A stretch of 64,000 nucleotides of DNA from Candidatus Obscuribacterales bacterium (GCA_031292355.1 JARLHI010000055.1:1-64000), one strand, 5' to 3'. Shown: positions 8,789 to 17,799, counted from the first letter of the stretch. Notes: generated by a model from the letters alone, not told the origin. Numbers and translations: made by a program.

Positions 8789-9813
8789 GTAAGGAAAATC
8801 GGCTAGTCGACACTTTCGGTAGAAAGCACCAGTATCTGCGCATTTCAGTCACAGATCGATGCAACCTGCGCTGCACTTACTGTATGCCTCACGACGGTAT
8901 TGTCTGGAAGAAAAAGAATGAATTATTGACCTTCGAAGAAATAATCCAGCTAGCTGAGATTTTCGTTGATATGGGCGTAGACAAAATCCGCCTGACCGGT
9001 GGAGAGCCCATGCTCCGCCAGAATCTCATTGAATTAGTAAAACGACTGGCTGCAATTGACGGGCTAAACACGCTTGCCATGACGACGAACGCTACTTTGC
9101 TCGCAGATAATGCCCAAGCTTTGCATGATGCAGGTTTGACCGCATTGAACATTAGCCTGGATAGCTTTCAAAAGGATAAATTCAACGCCATCACAAGACG
9201 CAACGACTTCGACAATGTCATTGCTGGTCTCAACGCCGCTCTAGCTCTGGATTTTCGGGCCCTAAAATTGAACGTTGTCGTGATGGCCGGTACCAATGAC
9301 GATGAAATTCTAGACTTTGCCGATTTTGCTTTCAATCAACGCATCAACGTTCGTTTCATCGAATACATGCCATTTAAAGACAATCAATGGGATGCAAAAA
9401 CTGTCGTCACTTATCAACAAATGAAAGAGCTAATTGAGCAAAAATATCAATTGACAGCACTTTCTAACGAGCCGTCGGCAGTAGCGAAGGATTTCGGACT
9501 AAGTCGACTAGACTGGGCATCTGGTGAGCATTTAATTCGGCAAAGTGCAGGCAGTGTCAGCTTCATCAGTTCTATGTCAGACAGCTTCTGTTCCTCGTGC
9601 AACAGACTGCGTCTGACATCAGATGGCTCAATTAAGTCCTGCCTTTTTTATCCAGCTGAATTGAGCTTACGGGACGCAATGCGTGCAAGCAGCAGTCGCC
9701 AGGAAATAGAAGAGCTGATAGGACGCGCTCTTTATTTAAAGCCTGAAGCGCATCCGCCAGCTGAAGCAATTATGGTAAGCGACAATCGTACGATGATTGA
9801 AATCGGTGGCTAG
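8785..9813 (+). CDS. moaA: GTP 3',8-cyclase MoaA
   Basis: Radical SAM enzyme for the first step of molybdenum cofactor synthesis: GTP to 3',8-cyclo-7,8-dihydro-GTP. The N-terminal 4Fe-4S motif is CNLRCTYC and the C-terminal cluster ligands are FCSSCNRLRLTSDG...SCLF. The usual RLTGGEP motif is present, and the protein ends with the conserved Gly-Gly (IEIGG) required in MoaA. Its 342 residues are standard. The ATG overlaps the previous stop (ATGA), so translation is coupled. Confidence 0.97.
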   Translation: MSKENRLVDTFGRKHQYLRISVTDRCNLRCTYCMPHDGIVWKKKNELLTFEEIIQLAEIFVDMGVDKIRLTGGEPMLRQNLIELVKRLAAIDGLNTLAMTTNATLLADNAQALHDAGLTALNISLDSFQKDKFNAITRRNDFDNVIAGLNAALALDFRALKLNVVVMAGTNDDEILDFADFAFNQRINVRFIEYMPFKDNQWDAKTVVTYQQMKELIEQKYQLTALSNEPSAVAKDFGLSRLDWASGEHLIRQSAGSVSFISSMSDSFCSSCNRLRLTSDGSIKSCLFYPAELSLRDAMRASSSRQEIEELIGRALYLKPEAHPPAEAIMVSDNRTMIEIGG

Positions 9814-9821
9814 GAGTTAAG

Positions 9822-10835
9822 ATGGCTGAAGCGATAGAAACAGAGCCCAACAACGAAACAGAAGATGCGACGGTGACGTCTGCCTCATCAGCGTCTAACG
9901 GACAAGCGATGGTTGGCATGCGTGACATATCGCGCAAAATCTCAACTTTTAGAACTGCTACTGCTAAAGCAGTAATCAAAGTCTCACCAAACACTATCGT
10001 TTTAATTCGCCAGAATAAAACACCAAAGATTGACGTATTGCCAATCGCCCGCGTTGCTGCCGTTCAAGCGGCAAAAAAAACCAGTGACATTATTCCATAT
10101 TGTCATCCGCTGCCAGTCTCATATGTTGGAGTGAATTTTCATCTCGACGAGGATTTTATTGAAGTCGAAGTTCTCGTCAAAGCCCTTTATCGTACTGGTG
10201 TGGAAATGGAAGCTCTTACTGCGGCCTCGGTCGCGGCACTAACCATTTACGATATGGCTAAAATGATCGACGATTCAATGCAAATCGAATCCATTCGCCT
10301 TGTGGAAAAAACGGGCGGCAAGTCTTCTTTCAAGCACAAACACGGCGAGAACAAACAGCGTCGCGCTGCTGTTTTTGTCATGTCTGATTCAATTGCAAAA
10401 GGAAAAGGCGAAGACAAATCTGGGAAATTGATTGTTGAAAGACTAGAAAAAGAAGGACTTAAAGTAGTCGAATATCAAATCCTGCCAGATGATGAATCAC
10501 TGATTATTCCTGCGATTAGACGCTGCACAGACGATCTTAAGGTTGATCTGGTCATCACCACTGGTGGCACAGGCGTCAGTCCACGCGATGTGACGCCAGA
10601 AGCTCTAAGTCGACTAATCGAACGGCCGCTTCCTGGAATCACTGAAGCCATTCGCTCATACGGACAAGAACGAAATCCTTATGCGATGCTCTCACGAAGC
10701 ACTGCTGGTGTCCGCAACCGCTCGATAATTGTGAGTATGCCTGGGTCATCTGGTGGTGTCAAAGATTCAATTGACGCTATTTTTCCAGCGCTCTTGCACA
10801 CTTTCAACATTTTAGAAGGCGAATCGCACAAGTAA
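9822..10835 (+). CDS. Bifunctional MoaC/MoaB molybdenum cofactor protein
   Basis: A fusion of cyclic pyranopterin monophosphate synthase (MoaC, residues about 25-165) and a MoaB/MogA-type molybdopterin adenylyltransferase (about 180-337). MoaC features: MRDISRKISTFRTATA, IIPYCHPLP, VEMEALTAASVAALTIYDM, LVEKTGGKS. MoaB features: VFVMSDSIAKGKGEDKSG, the TTGGTGVSPRDVTPEA motif and MPGSSGGVKDS. The ATG at 9822 has AGGAG 6 bases upstream. MoaC/MoaB fusions are a recognised arrangement. Its position after moaA matches the order of reactions. The first 25 residues are an acidic extension of unknown role. Confidence 0.95.
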   Translation: MAEAIETEPNNETEDATVTSASSASNGQAMVGMRDISRKISTFRTATAKAVIKVSPNTIVLIRQNKTPKIDVLPIARVAAVQAAKKTSDIIPYCHPLPVSYVGVNFHLDEDFIEVEVLVKALYRTGVEMEALTAASVAALTIYDMAKMIDDSMQIESIRLVEKTGGKSSFKHKHGENKQRRAAVFVMSDSIAKGKGEDKSGKLIVERLEKEGLKVVEYQILPDDESLIIPAIRRCTDDLKVDLVITTGGTGVSPRDVTPEALSRLIERPLPGITEAIRSYGQERNPYAMLSRSTAGVRNRSIIVSMPGSSGGVKDSIDAIFPALLHTFNILEGESHK

Positions 10836-12076
10836 TGTTGCCTTTTTCCGAAGCACTGAAAAAAATCCTGGAGCATTGCCATGCTCTTGCCGTCACGTCC
10901 TTGCCACTGAATAAACTAAACGGCTCTGTTACAGCCGAAGCGACCAGAACATTGTTTCCATTGCCGCGCTTTGATAATTCAGCAGTCGACGGCTATGGTG
11001 TCAAAACTGCAGATTTAACTAAAGCCTCTGAAACAGCACCCATTACACTGAAAGTTATTGGTGAAATTGCAGCCGGTCAGTCCGCCGATTTAGAGCTCGC
11101 GCAGAGTGGCGAGGCAATCCGCATTTTTACTGGTGCGAGCGTGCCTAAGAGTGTAGACGCAGTTGTGATGCGCGAATTTTGCCGTGAAAGCGACGGCTCT
11201 GTGAGCGTCGAATCGGCAATCGTCCATGGCGCAAATATTCGTTGCCGTGGCGCCGAATTTGCTCAAGGTGTAGAAGTAATCAAAGCTCACACCAGAATTA
11301 CGCCACCTATAGTTGGTCTTTTAGCGACATTAGGTCATGCCGAATTTTTAGTACACAAAAAGCCGCGAGTCAGTCTGGTGATCACTGGCGATGAGCTGAT
11401 AGCACCTGGCTTACCACTTGCGAACAGCGAGATTTACGACTCTAATTCATTTGCTCTCGAGGCCGCTTTAAACGACCTCGGCATTGACGAATGTAAAAAG
11501 TTCTATGCACGTGATAGTCGCGAACAAACCAGAGAGGCTTTTGCCCAGGCGCTTTCAGAAAGCGATGTGGTCATTTCTTCTGGCGGTGTGTCAGTTGGCG
11601 ATAAAGACTACGTCAAAGAGATTCTTGAAGAATTGGATGTTGAAACGATCTTCTGGCGCATTGCAATGAAGCCTGGTAAACCAGTTTTCTTCGGCACCTT
11701 CAAAAAAGCAGGAAGTAATCACAAGGGTCTTGCCTTTGGTTTACCAGGCAATCCAGTCTCGGTTTTGGTCACTTATCATCAACTGGTTAAACCAGCTCTG
11801 TTGCGCCTCATGGGTCTAGAGGAGATGACAAACAAGGACCAGATTATGGTACTAAAAGGAATGCTACGAAAAAAAGTAGGACGACTGGATTTCGTCAGAG
11901 CAAAAACCCAAGTAAATTCCAATGGCGTAATTTCAGCAATTCCATCGAGCAAACAGGATTCGCATATGATGACTGGTTTAGCAAACGCTGACTGTCTCGT
12001 TCACTTTGAGCAAGAGGCAGAAGAACTGCAAGATGGAGCAAAAATAACATCCACACCAATTAACTGGCATGGATGA
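10835..12076 (+). CDS. moeA: Molybdopterin molybdenumtransferase MoeA
   Basis: Inserts molybdate into adenylated molybdopterin. A 413-residue protein with the family order: N-terminal FDNSAVDGYGVK, RIFTGASVPKSVDAVVM, central VSLVITGDELI and SGGVSVGDKDYVKE, then GLPGNPVSV and a C-terminal beta domain. Its ATG overlaps the stop of moaC/moaB by one base (TAATG). It is the last gene of the operon. No MobA or MocA nucleotidyltransferase follows, so completion of the cytidine form expected by xanthine dehydrogenase must be encoded elsewhere. Confidence 0.96.
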   Translation: MLPFSEALKKILEHCHALAVTSLPLNKLNGSVTAEATRTLFPLPRFDNSAVDGYGVKTADLTKASETAPITLKVIGEIAAGQSADLELAQSGEAIRIFTGASVPKSVDAVVMREFCRESDGSVSVESAIVHGANIRCRGAEFAQGVEVIKAHTRITPPIVGLLATLGHAEFLVHKKPRVSLVITGDELIAPGLPLANSEIYDSNSFALEAALNDLGIDECKKFYARDSREQTREAFAQALSESDVVISSGGVSVGDKDYVKEILEELDVETIFWRIAMKPGKPVFFGTFKKAGSNHKGLAFGLPGNPVSVLVTYHQLVKPALLRLMGLEEMTNKDQIMVLKGMLRKKVGRLDFVRAKTQVNSNGVISAIPSSKQDSHMMTGLANADCLVHFEQEAEELQDGAKITSTPINWHG

Positions 12077-12096
12077 ATTTAGAACATTTCGATTTT

Positions 12097-12273
12097 CTAT
12101 TTGGCGCCTTTAGCACGGCTTGCGCGATTTGCTGTGACGCGACGCACCTGTCGTTCGACAGTTGCTGGATTGCGTGCAGCATAAGAGGTTGCCGTGGCAG
12201 TCTGATCTACGCCAGAGTTTCGATTTTCTACAATCTTTTGCGCTTGCGGTTTGCGCTTGCTGATATTAGCCAT
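12097..12273 (-). CDS. Small basic protein, 58 residues
   Basis: Short minus-strand gene. The ATG at 12273 has AAAGGA about 8 bases upstream, and 58 codons end at TAG. The product starts MANISKRKPQAQKIV, is rich in Arg/Lys/Ala/Thr and has no hydrophobic segment. It ends with SRAKGAK. Composition suggests nucleic-acid binding, but I do not recognise the family. It converges with moeA, 20 bases apart. The plus-strand frame on top of it (12073-12348) overlaps moeA by ATGA but has a low-complexity, Cys/Ser/Leu-rich product typical of an antisense shadow. Confidence 0.6.
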   Translation of the reverse strand: MANISKRKPQAQKIVENRNSGVDQTATATSYAARNPATVERQVRRVTANRASRAKGAK

Positions 12274-12404
12274 TGCCGATTCCTTTCAGTAAGATCTCTT
12301 TCGAACAGATCTGAACTCTTTGTAGCACAAATCGTTCACTTCTATTGATTCTTCCATGCCCGCTTGACAGTTTCTCTAAGCGGCAGCGGAATTGGTCAAA
12401 CTTA

Positions 12405-12728
12405 ATGAGCCTGTATGACGCTGCACGCGAAGCCCTTGTTAATTTAGCAAACGAGCAGCACGTGCAATCAGAAATGGCACGTTATAATCATCAACAGCTG
12501 GGCTCCGTTGACGCCTTTTATAATCCTCGCCGGCGCAAATCTGGGAAAACGCCCTCCGCATGCCGAAATTTTTGTCTCTACTTTTTGCCAGCTTGCTCAG
12601 TACAAGCATCGCCACTTCCTTTCATGGCGCAGCTGCTGCTGATGAAGTCGTCTGCGACCGCGACACTGACCTCGGACATAGCCTTAATCTGCCCATTTAT
12701 TGTTGGAAAGACAGCACCCAACCTATGA
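12405..12728 (+). CDS. Doubtful short ORF overlapping the hydrolase start
   Basis: The first 50 residues (MSLYDAAREALVNLANEQ..., then NPRRRKSGK) read like a real helical protein, but the second half overlaps the next gene in another frame and looks non-coding. There is no clear ribosome site. It may be a short real gene, or the remains of one whose end was lost when the hydrolase gene was placed downstream. Confidence 0.3.
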   Translation: MSLYDAAREALVNLANEQHVQSEMARYNHQQLGSVDAFYNPRRRKSGKTPSACRNFCLYFLPACSVQASPLPFMAQLLLMKSSATATLTSDIALICPFIVGKTAPNL

Positions 12729-13567
12729 AAGCGATCATTCTCGCCATTCATGGAGCAACATTACACGCAGGCACTTTTGACGAAACGGCTAAACACCTGG
12801 CTGGTGAGGGCTACGTCGTATATGCAATCGATATGCGCGGATTCGGCCGCTGGCGAACAGAAAGTAACAGTTTTAACGCCGATAGCGGCATCCATTATTC
12901 GCAGAGCAAAGAAGATCTCTTACTGATTCTAAATCAGCTTCGACAGGATTATCCACGCACCAAGATTTTTCCCATGGGAGAGAGCGTGGGCGCCAATTTA
13001 GCGATCTGGATAGCCTCTAACGAACCTAAATTTATTGATGGCGCCATAATCTCCAGCCCTTGCATCAAATCGATCTTGCACAAGACACCAAAAACGGCGA
13101 TAGGCATCGTCAAAATGTTTATAAATCCCAATAAAAAGTTGGCGCTTAAGCCACACATTCAACCGTATCTGTCTGATGATGAGCGTGTCACCGACGGTTA
13201 TATAAACGATCCAAACATCATGAAAGATCTAAGTACGGTGGAATTGCTCAAAAGCATGAAAACCAACAAGCAGGCACTAGCTGGAGTTAAAGATATCCCG
13301 GCTCAACTGCCCCTTTTAATTATGGCCGGACAAAAAGACGAAATTTATAGCTCAAAAGCCGTGCCCGATTTCGCAAACTCGATGGGTTCCCTGTTCAAAA
13401 CTGTTGTGATTGAACCATCCAAGGGTCATCTGCTGCTAGAAACAAAATTTGTCGAGCCAGCAGTGCTCACGTTAATAGACGGTTGGCTCGCAAAGGCAAC
13501 AGGTATCTCACCGGAAGCAGTTACGCAAACATCTCAGGCTGCACCAGAGACGGTACCAGCACTTTAG
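12560..13567 (+). CDS. Secreted alpha/beta hydrolase (monoglyceride lipase/S33-like)
   Basis: A 335-residue protein with an N-terminal signal peptide (FLSLLFASLLSTSIATSF, cleavage probably near Ala-Ala-Ala at 24-27). The alpha/beta hydrolase core shows the oxyanion region LAIHGATLHAGTF, the DMRGFGRW loop, nucleophile elbow GESVG (Ser142), an acidic residue in MAGQKDEIY and the catalytic His in KGHLLLE. This resembles monoacylglycerol lipases and serine aminopeptidase S33-like hydrolases; the substrate is unknown. There is no strong ribosome site before ATG 12560. It converges with the retropepsin gene, 10 bases apart. Confidence 0.85.
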   Translation: MPKFLSLLFASLLSTSIATSFHGAAAADEVVCDRDTDLGHSLNLPIYCWKDSTQPMKAIILAIHGATLHAGTFDETAKHLAGEGYVVYAIDMRGFGRWRTESNSFNADSGIHYSQSKEDLLLILNQLRQDYPRTKIFPMGESVGANLAIWIASNEPKFIDGAIISSPCIKSILHKTPKTAIGIVKMFINPNKKLALKPHIQPYLSDDERVTDGYINDPNIMKDLSTVELLKSMKTNKQALAGVKDIPAQLPLLIMAGQKDEIYSSKAVPDFANSMGSLFKTVVIEPSKGHLLLETKFVEPAVLTLIDGWLAKATGISPEAVTQTSQAAPETVPAL

Positions 13568-13577
13568 TTATAGTTTA

Positions 13578-15011
13578 TTACCTTTTTAGAAATTGAATGA
13601 TCTTATGATCGTAATCGACGGTGTATTGATAATCGTCGAAAAAGGTTTGACCAATTAATGGCTCTTCGACGGCAGTTTCTTCAACGAACGAGACTTCAAT
13701 GTCTTTTTTGACAATTGGTCCAAGCGAAATTGAAGCGACAGTGAATCGCCAGTCGGTAGTCGTGCCGCCAATACCTGCGCTACGCCCCATCGTTGCGTCA
13801 GTCGGCACACTTATATTTAAGTCTTGGAGCGCTTTCTTGGAAAAACAAATTCCATGCGCACCAGTATCGAAAATACACGGATAAGGTTTGCCATTGATTT
13901 TTGCATCAACGATCATGTGGCGCATTTTCCAGTGAAATGGCACGCTCAAACTGCTGCCACCCATCGAAGCGCTCGCTTTGCCTGTGCCATTTTTAGTAAA
14001 AGAAATAGTACTGCTGGCGTCGTCGATTGTGAATTGAAACGGACTGAAAAAATCTTGACCGAGCAATGAGGGAGCATCAGTGCTTTGCGAAACGACTAGA
14101 GGAAAATTGACGCGAGTAATCGAACCAACTTTGATTGTCACAGGGATACGCCATGCACTAAAAGATCCAGCACCCACACCACCAATCTGGCCATCGGCCT
14201 GCTTGGTTGGCATGACTCCGCCAATTCCCTCAAAAGCGGCGACATTCATTGTTGTAATAGGCGCGCCGGTGTCAAAAATCATAGAAACCGAGTGACCATT
14301 AACGTCAGCGGCAACTTGCACATGTCTTCCCCAGCGCTCGAAGGGAAATCGTCCCTGACTAGGTAATGAGGCAAAATCCTTGGCTACAGCGGGCGCTTGT
14401 CTTTTGATTGTTGCCTCTTTGGCACTGGCTTGCTTGGCGCTTGCAGATTCACCTTCGGAAGCGGCACCGCCTGCCGACTTAGTTGGCGATGGCGAATTTG
14501 AATCAGAAACATCTTTTGCACCAGCTTTTGTTGCCGAACCAGAAACGCCTGTCGGCTCCGCATGGGCCGCATCAGACTCCTTAGCTTTAGGCGCGGTTAT
14601 GTCGCCCGACAGCTGCAACAAAGCGGTTTGAGACAGCACTGCTGGCTGCGACTGGGGAAAGGCAGTGATGGCGTACTGATAGAGTTGTTTCGCTCGAACG
14701 AAATTGCGATTTTGCTGGTTAGCGAGTGCACAATAATAAACAGCGTTACCATCGCGCGGATTTTGAGCGATGCTTTGCTCAAACAGGCTTGCCGCGGCAG
14801 CGTAGTTTTGCTGACCGTAAAGTGACAGACCTTGCGTGTAGGCAGCAGAGGCCGAGAGAGGCTTAGACGGCGTTCCAGGGGCATTGCTAGCAAAAGCAGG
14901 CTGCACCCCTGTAGCAGCAATCAATAGAACCGCGAGATAGACGGAATTAGCTTTGGCAAATCCCCGGAGCAGACCGGTGACGATTTGTGGTGACATCGAT
15001 AATTTCGGCAT
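13578..15011 (-). CDS. TPR plus double retropepsin-like aspartic protease, exported
   Basis: A 477-residue protein. Residues about 20-41 are a signal sequence (YLAVLLIAATGVQPAFA), residues 52-135 TPR-like repeats, 140-210 a Ser/Ala/Lys-rich linker, then two retropepsin-like domains, each with the aspartic protease motif FDTGA (catalytic Asp247 and Asp382). Retropepsins act as dimers; two copies in one chain could make a single intramolecular active site, as in pepsin-like enzymes. The end of each half carries the LLGQDFF/LIGQTFF hydrophobic-Gly motif of the family. Function and substrate are unknown; periplasmic or cell-surface proteolysis is inferred. Confidence 0.85.
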   Translation of the reverse strand: MPKLSMSPQIVTGLLRGFAKANSVYLAVLLIAATGVQPAFASNAPGTPSKPLSASAAYTQGLSLYGQQNYAAAASLFEQSIAQNPRDGNAVYYCALANQQNRNFVRAKQLYQYAITAFPQSQPAVLSQTALLQLSGDITAPKAKESDAAHAEPTGVSGSATKAGAKDVSDSNSPSPTKSAGGAASEGESASAKQASAKEATIKRQAPAVAKDFASLPSQGRFPFERWGRHVQVAADVNGHSVSMIFDTGAPITTMNVAAFEGIGGVMPTKQADGQIGGVGAGSFSAWRIPVTIKVGSITRVNFPLVVSQSTDAPSLLGQDFFSPFQFTIDDASSTISFTKNGTGKASASMGGSSLSVPFHWKMRHMIVDAKINGKPYPCIFDTGAHGICFSKKALQDLNISVPTDATMGRSAGIGGTTTDWRFTVASISLGPIVKKDIEVSFVEETAVEEPLIGQTFFDDYQYTVDYDHKIIQFLKR

Positions 15012-15065
15012 CTTGACCCTGACAGCGCTTATCGAATGATATCAGAGGCAAAGCCGACAAAACAA

Positions 15066-15455
15066 TTAAGCTGTCTCGGACTTAGCAAGTGTAGGAGCAG
15101 AATTGTTGCGTCGTATTTCGTGATAGTCGATCCGCTTTACCTTGACGAGGAATTTAGAGTCGCCGCGGCGAACCATTAAAGTGACATAGGTTTCAGGCGT
15201 GCCGTGAATATGAAAGACGTCTTTCACCTTGCCATTAACGCTTTCGACTATGTCACCGGGGGCAAGCCCTGCTGCTTCGGCCGGAGAATCTGGATGTACC
15301 AGACGGATCAAACCTTTTTTATTGACACTAACTCCAATACGTCCAGTGGTGTTCTTGTATTGCACTCCACCGTAGAGTACATCAGCTTGAGCCGGCATCA
15401 AGAAGGTCGCCAAAGTCGTTATCGTCAATAAAGACATCGTAAAAAGTTTGCCCAT
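15066..15455 (-). CDS. Secreted PDZ-domain protein
   Basis: A 129-residue protein with a signal peptide (LLTITTLATFLMPAQA) and a single PDZ domain (RLVHPDSPAEAAGLAPGDIVESVNG). GGGAG lies about 9 bases before the ATG at 15455. No protease domain is attached, so it is a binding or adaptor protein. It lies on the same strand as the retropepsin gene, 55 bases upstream of that gene's start, so the two may be expressed together. Confidence 0.8.
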   Translation of the reverse strand: MGKLFTMSLLTITTLATFLMPAQADVLYGGVQYKNTTGRIGVSVNKKGLIRLVHPDSPAEAAGLAPGDIVESVNGKVKDVFHIHGTPETYVTLMVRRGDSKFLVKVKRIDYHEIRRNNSAPTLAKSETA

Positions 15456-15634
15456 ACTACCACACTCCCAACTCGAAATTTCTGCAGTGAAAGTGATGAC
15501 GCAAAAGCCACTTGGAATGTTCGAACAAATCCAAAAAAAATAGACCTGCCTTGATTAAATCTCGCAAGTCCGCAAAAACAATTCTAATACACGACTGATT
15601 CGCGGCTCTGAGCACCGCATTCAGTGCAAGGTTT

Positions 15635-16528
15635 TTAGGTCTGACCAACCCAATCAGCTTCCACTTTGTCCGCCCAGCGGGCACGAATTTCAGCAAATTC
15701 TTTTTCGCTTAATTTTCCGCTAGCGATAAAATCAGCATTTTCGCGCCAGCGCCCTGGTTTTGTCGTGCCGACGATAGCAACGTCAACACCTGGAACGCTG
15801 AGAGTAAATCTAAGAGCCGTAGAAACGGCCTCACTTGCTTCCTTACCGATGAAATCGAAATTCAATTTCTGCAGGCGCTCCCAGTAAGGAACATGATACG
15901 AATTGCTTGGCTTAGACTTGCTTTTCCAGGCGGCATTAGCAATTGGACGCTTGGCTATCACACCCATACCCTGCTTGCGAGCATCTTCAAGAACCGTGTC
16001 GATAGGCTCTTGATCGGCAATATTGACCGAGATTTGTAATGCATCGAAGAGCTTCGAATCAACAGCGAATTGCGCATCGGCTCCGTCGCCACTGTAACCA
16101 ATGTAGCGAGTCTTGCCAGCCTTCCTCGCTTCTTGCAGGGCTTCTATGCATTCGCCTTTCTTGAGAATATCCAGTCCACAACTGTGCAACTGAACGAGAT
16201 CGAGATAGTCGGTTTTAAGTCGCATCAAGCTGCGATCAATACAGGCCGTAATCTGGGCCTTGCTCCATTCACCTTTGGTATTCTGTCCATGACCGCACTT
16301 TGAGAATAAATAAAACTCTTTACGTCGGTTCGATACCGCGTTGCCTATCAATTCTTCACTACCGACATAACATTCGGCCGTGTCTATGACGTTTAATCCC
16401 TGATCGATGGCAGCAGTTAGCAGTTCCTTAACGATATGCGGTGAAGCGTTTTCGAAACCGATTTCGGCACCGCCAAAACCCAAGACGCTGACTTGCATAT
16501 CAGTCTTGCCAAAAGCGCGCTTCTCCAT
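15635..16528 (-). CDS. Aldo/keto reductase
   Basis: A 297-residue NAD(P)H-dependent oxidoreductase of the AKR superfamily. Visible features: strand VSVLGFGGAEIG, catalytic Asp49 and Tyr54 in DTAECYVGSEEL, Lys in FSKCGHG, His in LVQLHSCG, and a C-terminal cofactor-binding segment (AIVGTTKPGRWREN). The substrate is not predictable. ATG 16528 has GGAGG 6 bases upstream, which rejects the 50-residue longer frame starting at 16678. Confidence 0.92.
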   Translation of the reverse strand: MEKRAFGKTDMQVSVLGFGGAEIGFENASPHIVKELLTAAIDQGLNVIDTAECYVGSEELIGNAVSNRRKEFYLFSKCGHGQNTKGEWSKAQITACIDRSLMRLKTDYLDLVQLHSCGLDILKKGECIEALQEARKAGKTRYIGYSGDGADAQFAVDSKLFDALQISVNIADQEPIDTVLEDARKQGMGVIAKRPIANAAWKSKSKPSNSYHVPYWERLQKLNFDFIGKEASEAVSTALRFTLSVPGVDVAIVGTTKPGRWRENADFIASGKLSEKEFAEIRARWADKVEADWVGQT

Positions 16529-16688
16529 TTCACCCTCCAAAGAACTCAGATCGAAAGGGCAGTATACTACTTTCAAATCAGAATCTGAGCGCGTCTTTTG
16601 ATCACAACAAGCCCCGCTACTCAGCAATGGCGGGGCAAACGAGATAAAGACGGTATCCAAAATTATATCCAGCGACAAAGCTATCCCA

Positions 16689-17120
16689 ATGACAATACTT
16701 GAGCCTCATCACTTCAAAATACTGGTAGCCTCGAAAGACAAAGAGGAAATAGCCCAGATCAAAAAAGCCTTTGACCACTGCGATTGTCAAATCATTCCAG
16801 CCAGCTCAATGTCGCTGGCACTCTTTTTAACTCAAAAGAATTTACCGGATTTGATTTTCTCGGAACTAGAACTAACTGACGGAGACGGTTTCAATTTCCT
16901 CGGCGAAATTCGCCAGGAACCTGACTTAGCCAAAATTCCTTTTATATTCTTGGTCGACAGGTCACATAACGCTTTGACCTTAGAACAGGCCATCGATCAA
17001 GGCGCTACGTCACTTTTTGATTGTCGATTAAAAGGCTCAGATCTGGTCGATTTGGCCATGCCAATACTGAAGGAACATCAGCTCGTCAAAACAAAGCGCG
17101 CTGAAGAAACACCAGAATAA
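16689..17120 (+). CDS. Stand-alone pseudo-receiver with Glu at the phosphoacceptor site
   Basis: A 143-residue CheY-like fold with no output domain. Aligned to canonical receivers, the phosphoacceptor Asp is replaced by Glu59 (PDLIFSELELTDGDG), the acidic pair after strand 1 is lost (ILVASKD), and the conserved Lys is replaced (LFDCRLKG). It therefore cannot be phosphorylated in the usual way; Glu at this site often mimics the phosphorylated state. It may act as a constitutive partner or a localisation domain. No clear ribosome site precedes ATG 16689. Confidence 0.75.
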   Translation: MTILEPHHFKILVASKDKEEIAQIKKAFDHCDCQIIPASSMSLALFLTQKNLPDLIFSELELTDGDGFNFLGEIRQEPDLAKIPFIFLVDRSHNALTLEQAIDQGATSLFDCRLKGSDLVDLAMPILKEHQLVKTKRAEETPE

Positions 17121-17143
17121 GTTCTAGTTTTAGCAGACAGTAA

Positions 17144-17683
17144 TCATAGGTTTACCCCAACCTTAGCCTTTGACGACAATTTGATAATCTCACGACAGAA
17201 ACTGGGCAAATCAGCCGGTTTACGCGAGGTAACCAGATTTTTATCGACCACAACTTCTTGATCGACCCATTTTGCGCCCGCATGAATTAGGTCGTCTTTA
17301 ATGTTTTGAAAGCTGGTGACGGTACGACCTCTGACAATATCTGCCGAGGTCAATACCCAACCTGCGTGACAGATAGCAGCGACAATGCGACCTTCCTTAT
17401 CGGTTTGACGCACAATTTGCAAAGCCGCTTCATTGGCACGAATTTTATCCGGCGCCCAACCACCAGGAATGACAACAATATCGAACTTTTGAGCTTGAAA
17501 ATCTTCGCATTGACCATCGACATCAAGCGGAATTCCATACTTGCCTTTATAGCTGCGCTCACCTATGCCAGCCAGCTTGACGCTTGCGCCGGCTTCAAGA
17601 AATCGATAATAAGGATAGACAACTTCGCGATCTTCAAAATCCGGTCCAAGAATTATCAAAACATTCAAACCCGAAAGTTCCAT
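17144..17683 (-). CDS. DJ-1/PfpI family protein
   Basis: A 179-residue class I glutamine amidotransferase-like protein of the PfpI/YhbO group. The nucleophile is in AICHAGWVL (Cys followed by His), and the acidic partner Glu is in GPDFEDREV. Members act as glyoxalases, deglycases or peptidases; which of these applies cannot be told from sequence. ATG 17683 is preceded by GGGAGG with 7 bases spacing, so the 8-residue longer frame is rejected. It converges with the pseudo-receiver gene. Confidence 0.9.
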   Translation of the reverse strand: MELSGLNVLIILGPDFEDREVVYPYYRFLEAGASVKLAGIGERSYKGKYGIPLDVDGQCEDFQAQKFDIVVIPGGWAPDKIRANEAALQIVRQTDKEGRIVAAICHAGWVLTSADIVRGRTVTSFQNIKDDLIHAGAKWVDQEVVVDKNLVTSRKPADLPSFCREIIKLSSKAKVGVNL

Positions 17684-17799
17684 AAACACCTCCCATGCAA
17701 TGAACAATCATTCTAAATCACTCACAGAATTTTCATACGTCAACAATACGATTCAAGAGTAACCCTACTAAGTTCGCGTGCTATCAAAGGCGACTAAAA

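Noticed and set aside
12073..12348. Plus-strand ORF overlapping the moeA stop by ATGA
   Set aside because: The overlap looks attractive, but the product is Cys/Ser/Leu-rich without any domain, and the minus strand holds a better gene (12097-12273) with a good ribosome site.
15456..15634. Short minus-strand ORF between the PDZ and aldo/keto reductase genes
   Set aside because: The frame (15457-15696) overlaps the reductase 3' end, has no ribosome site and no recognisable product.
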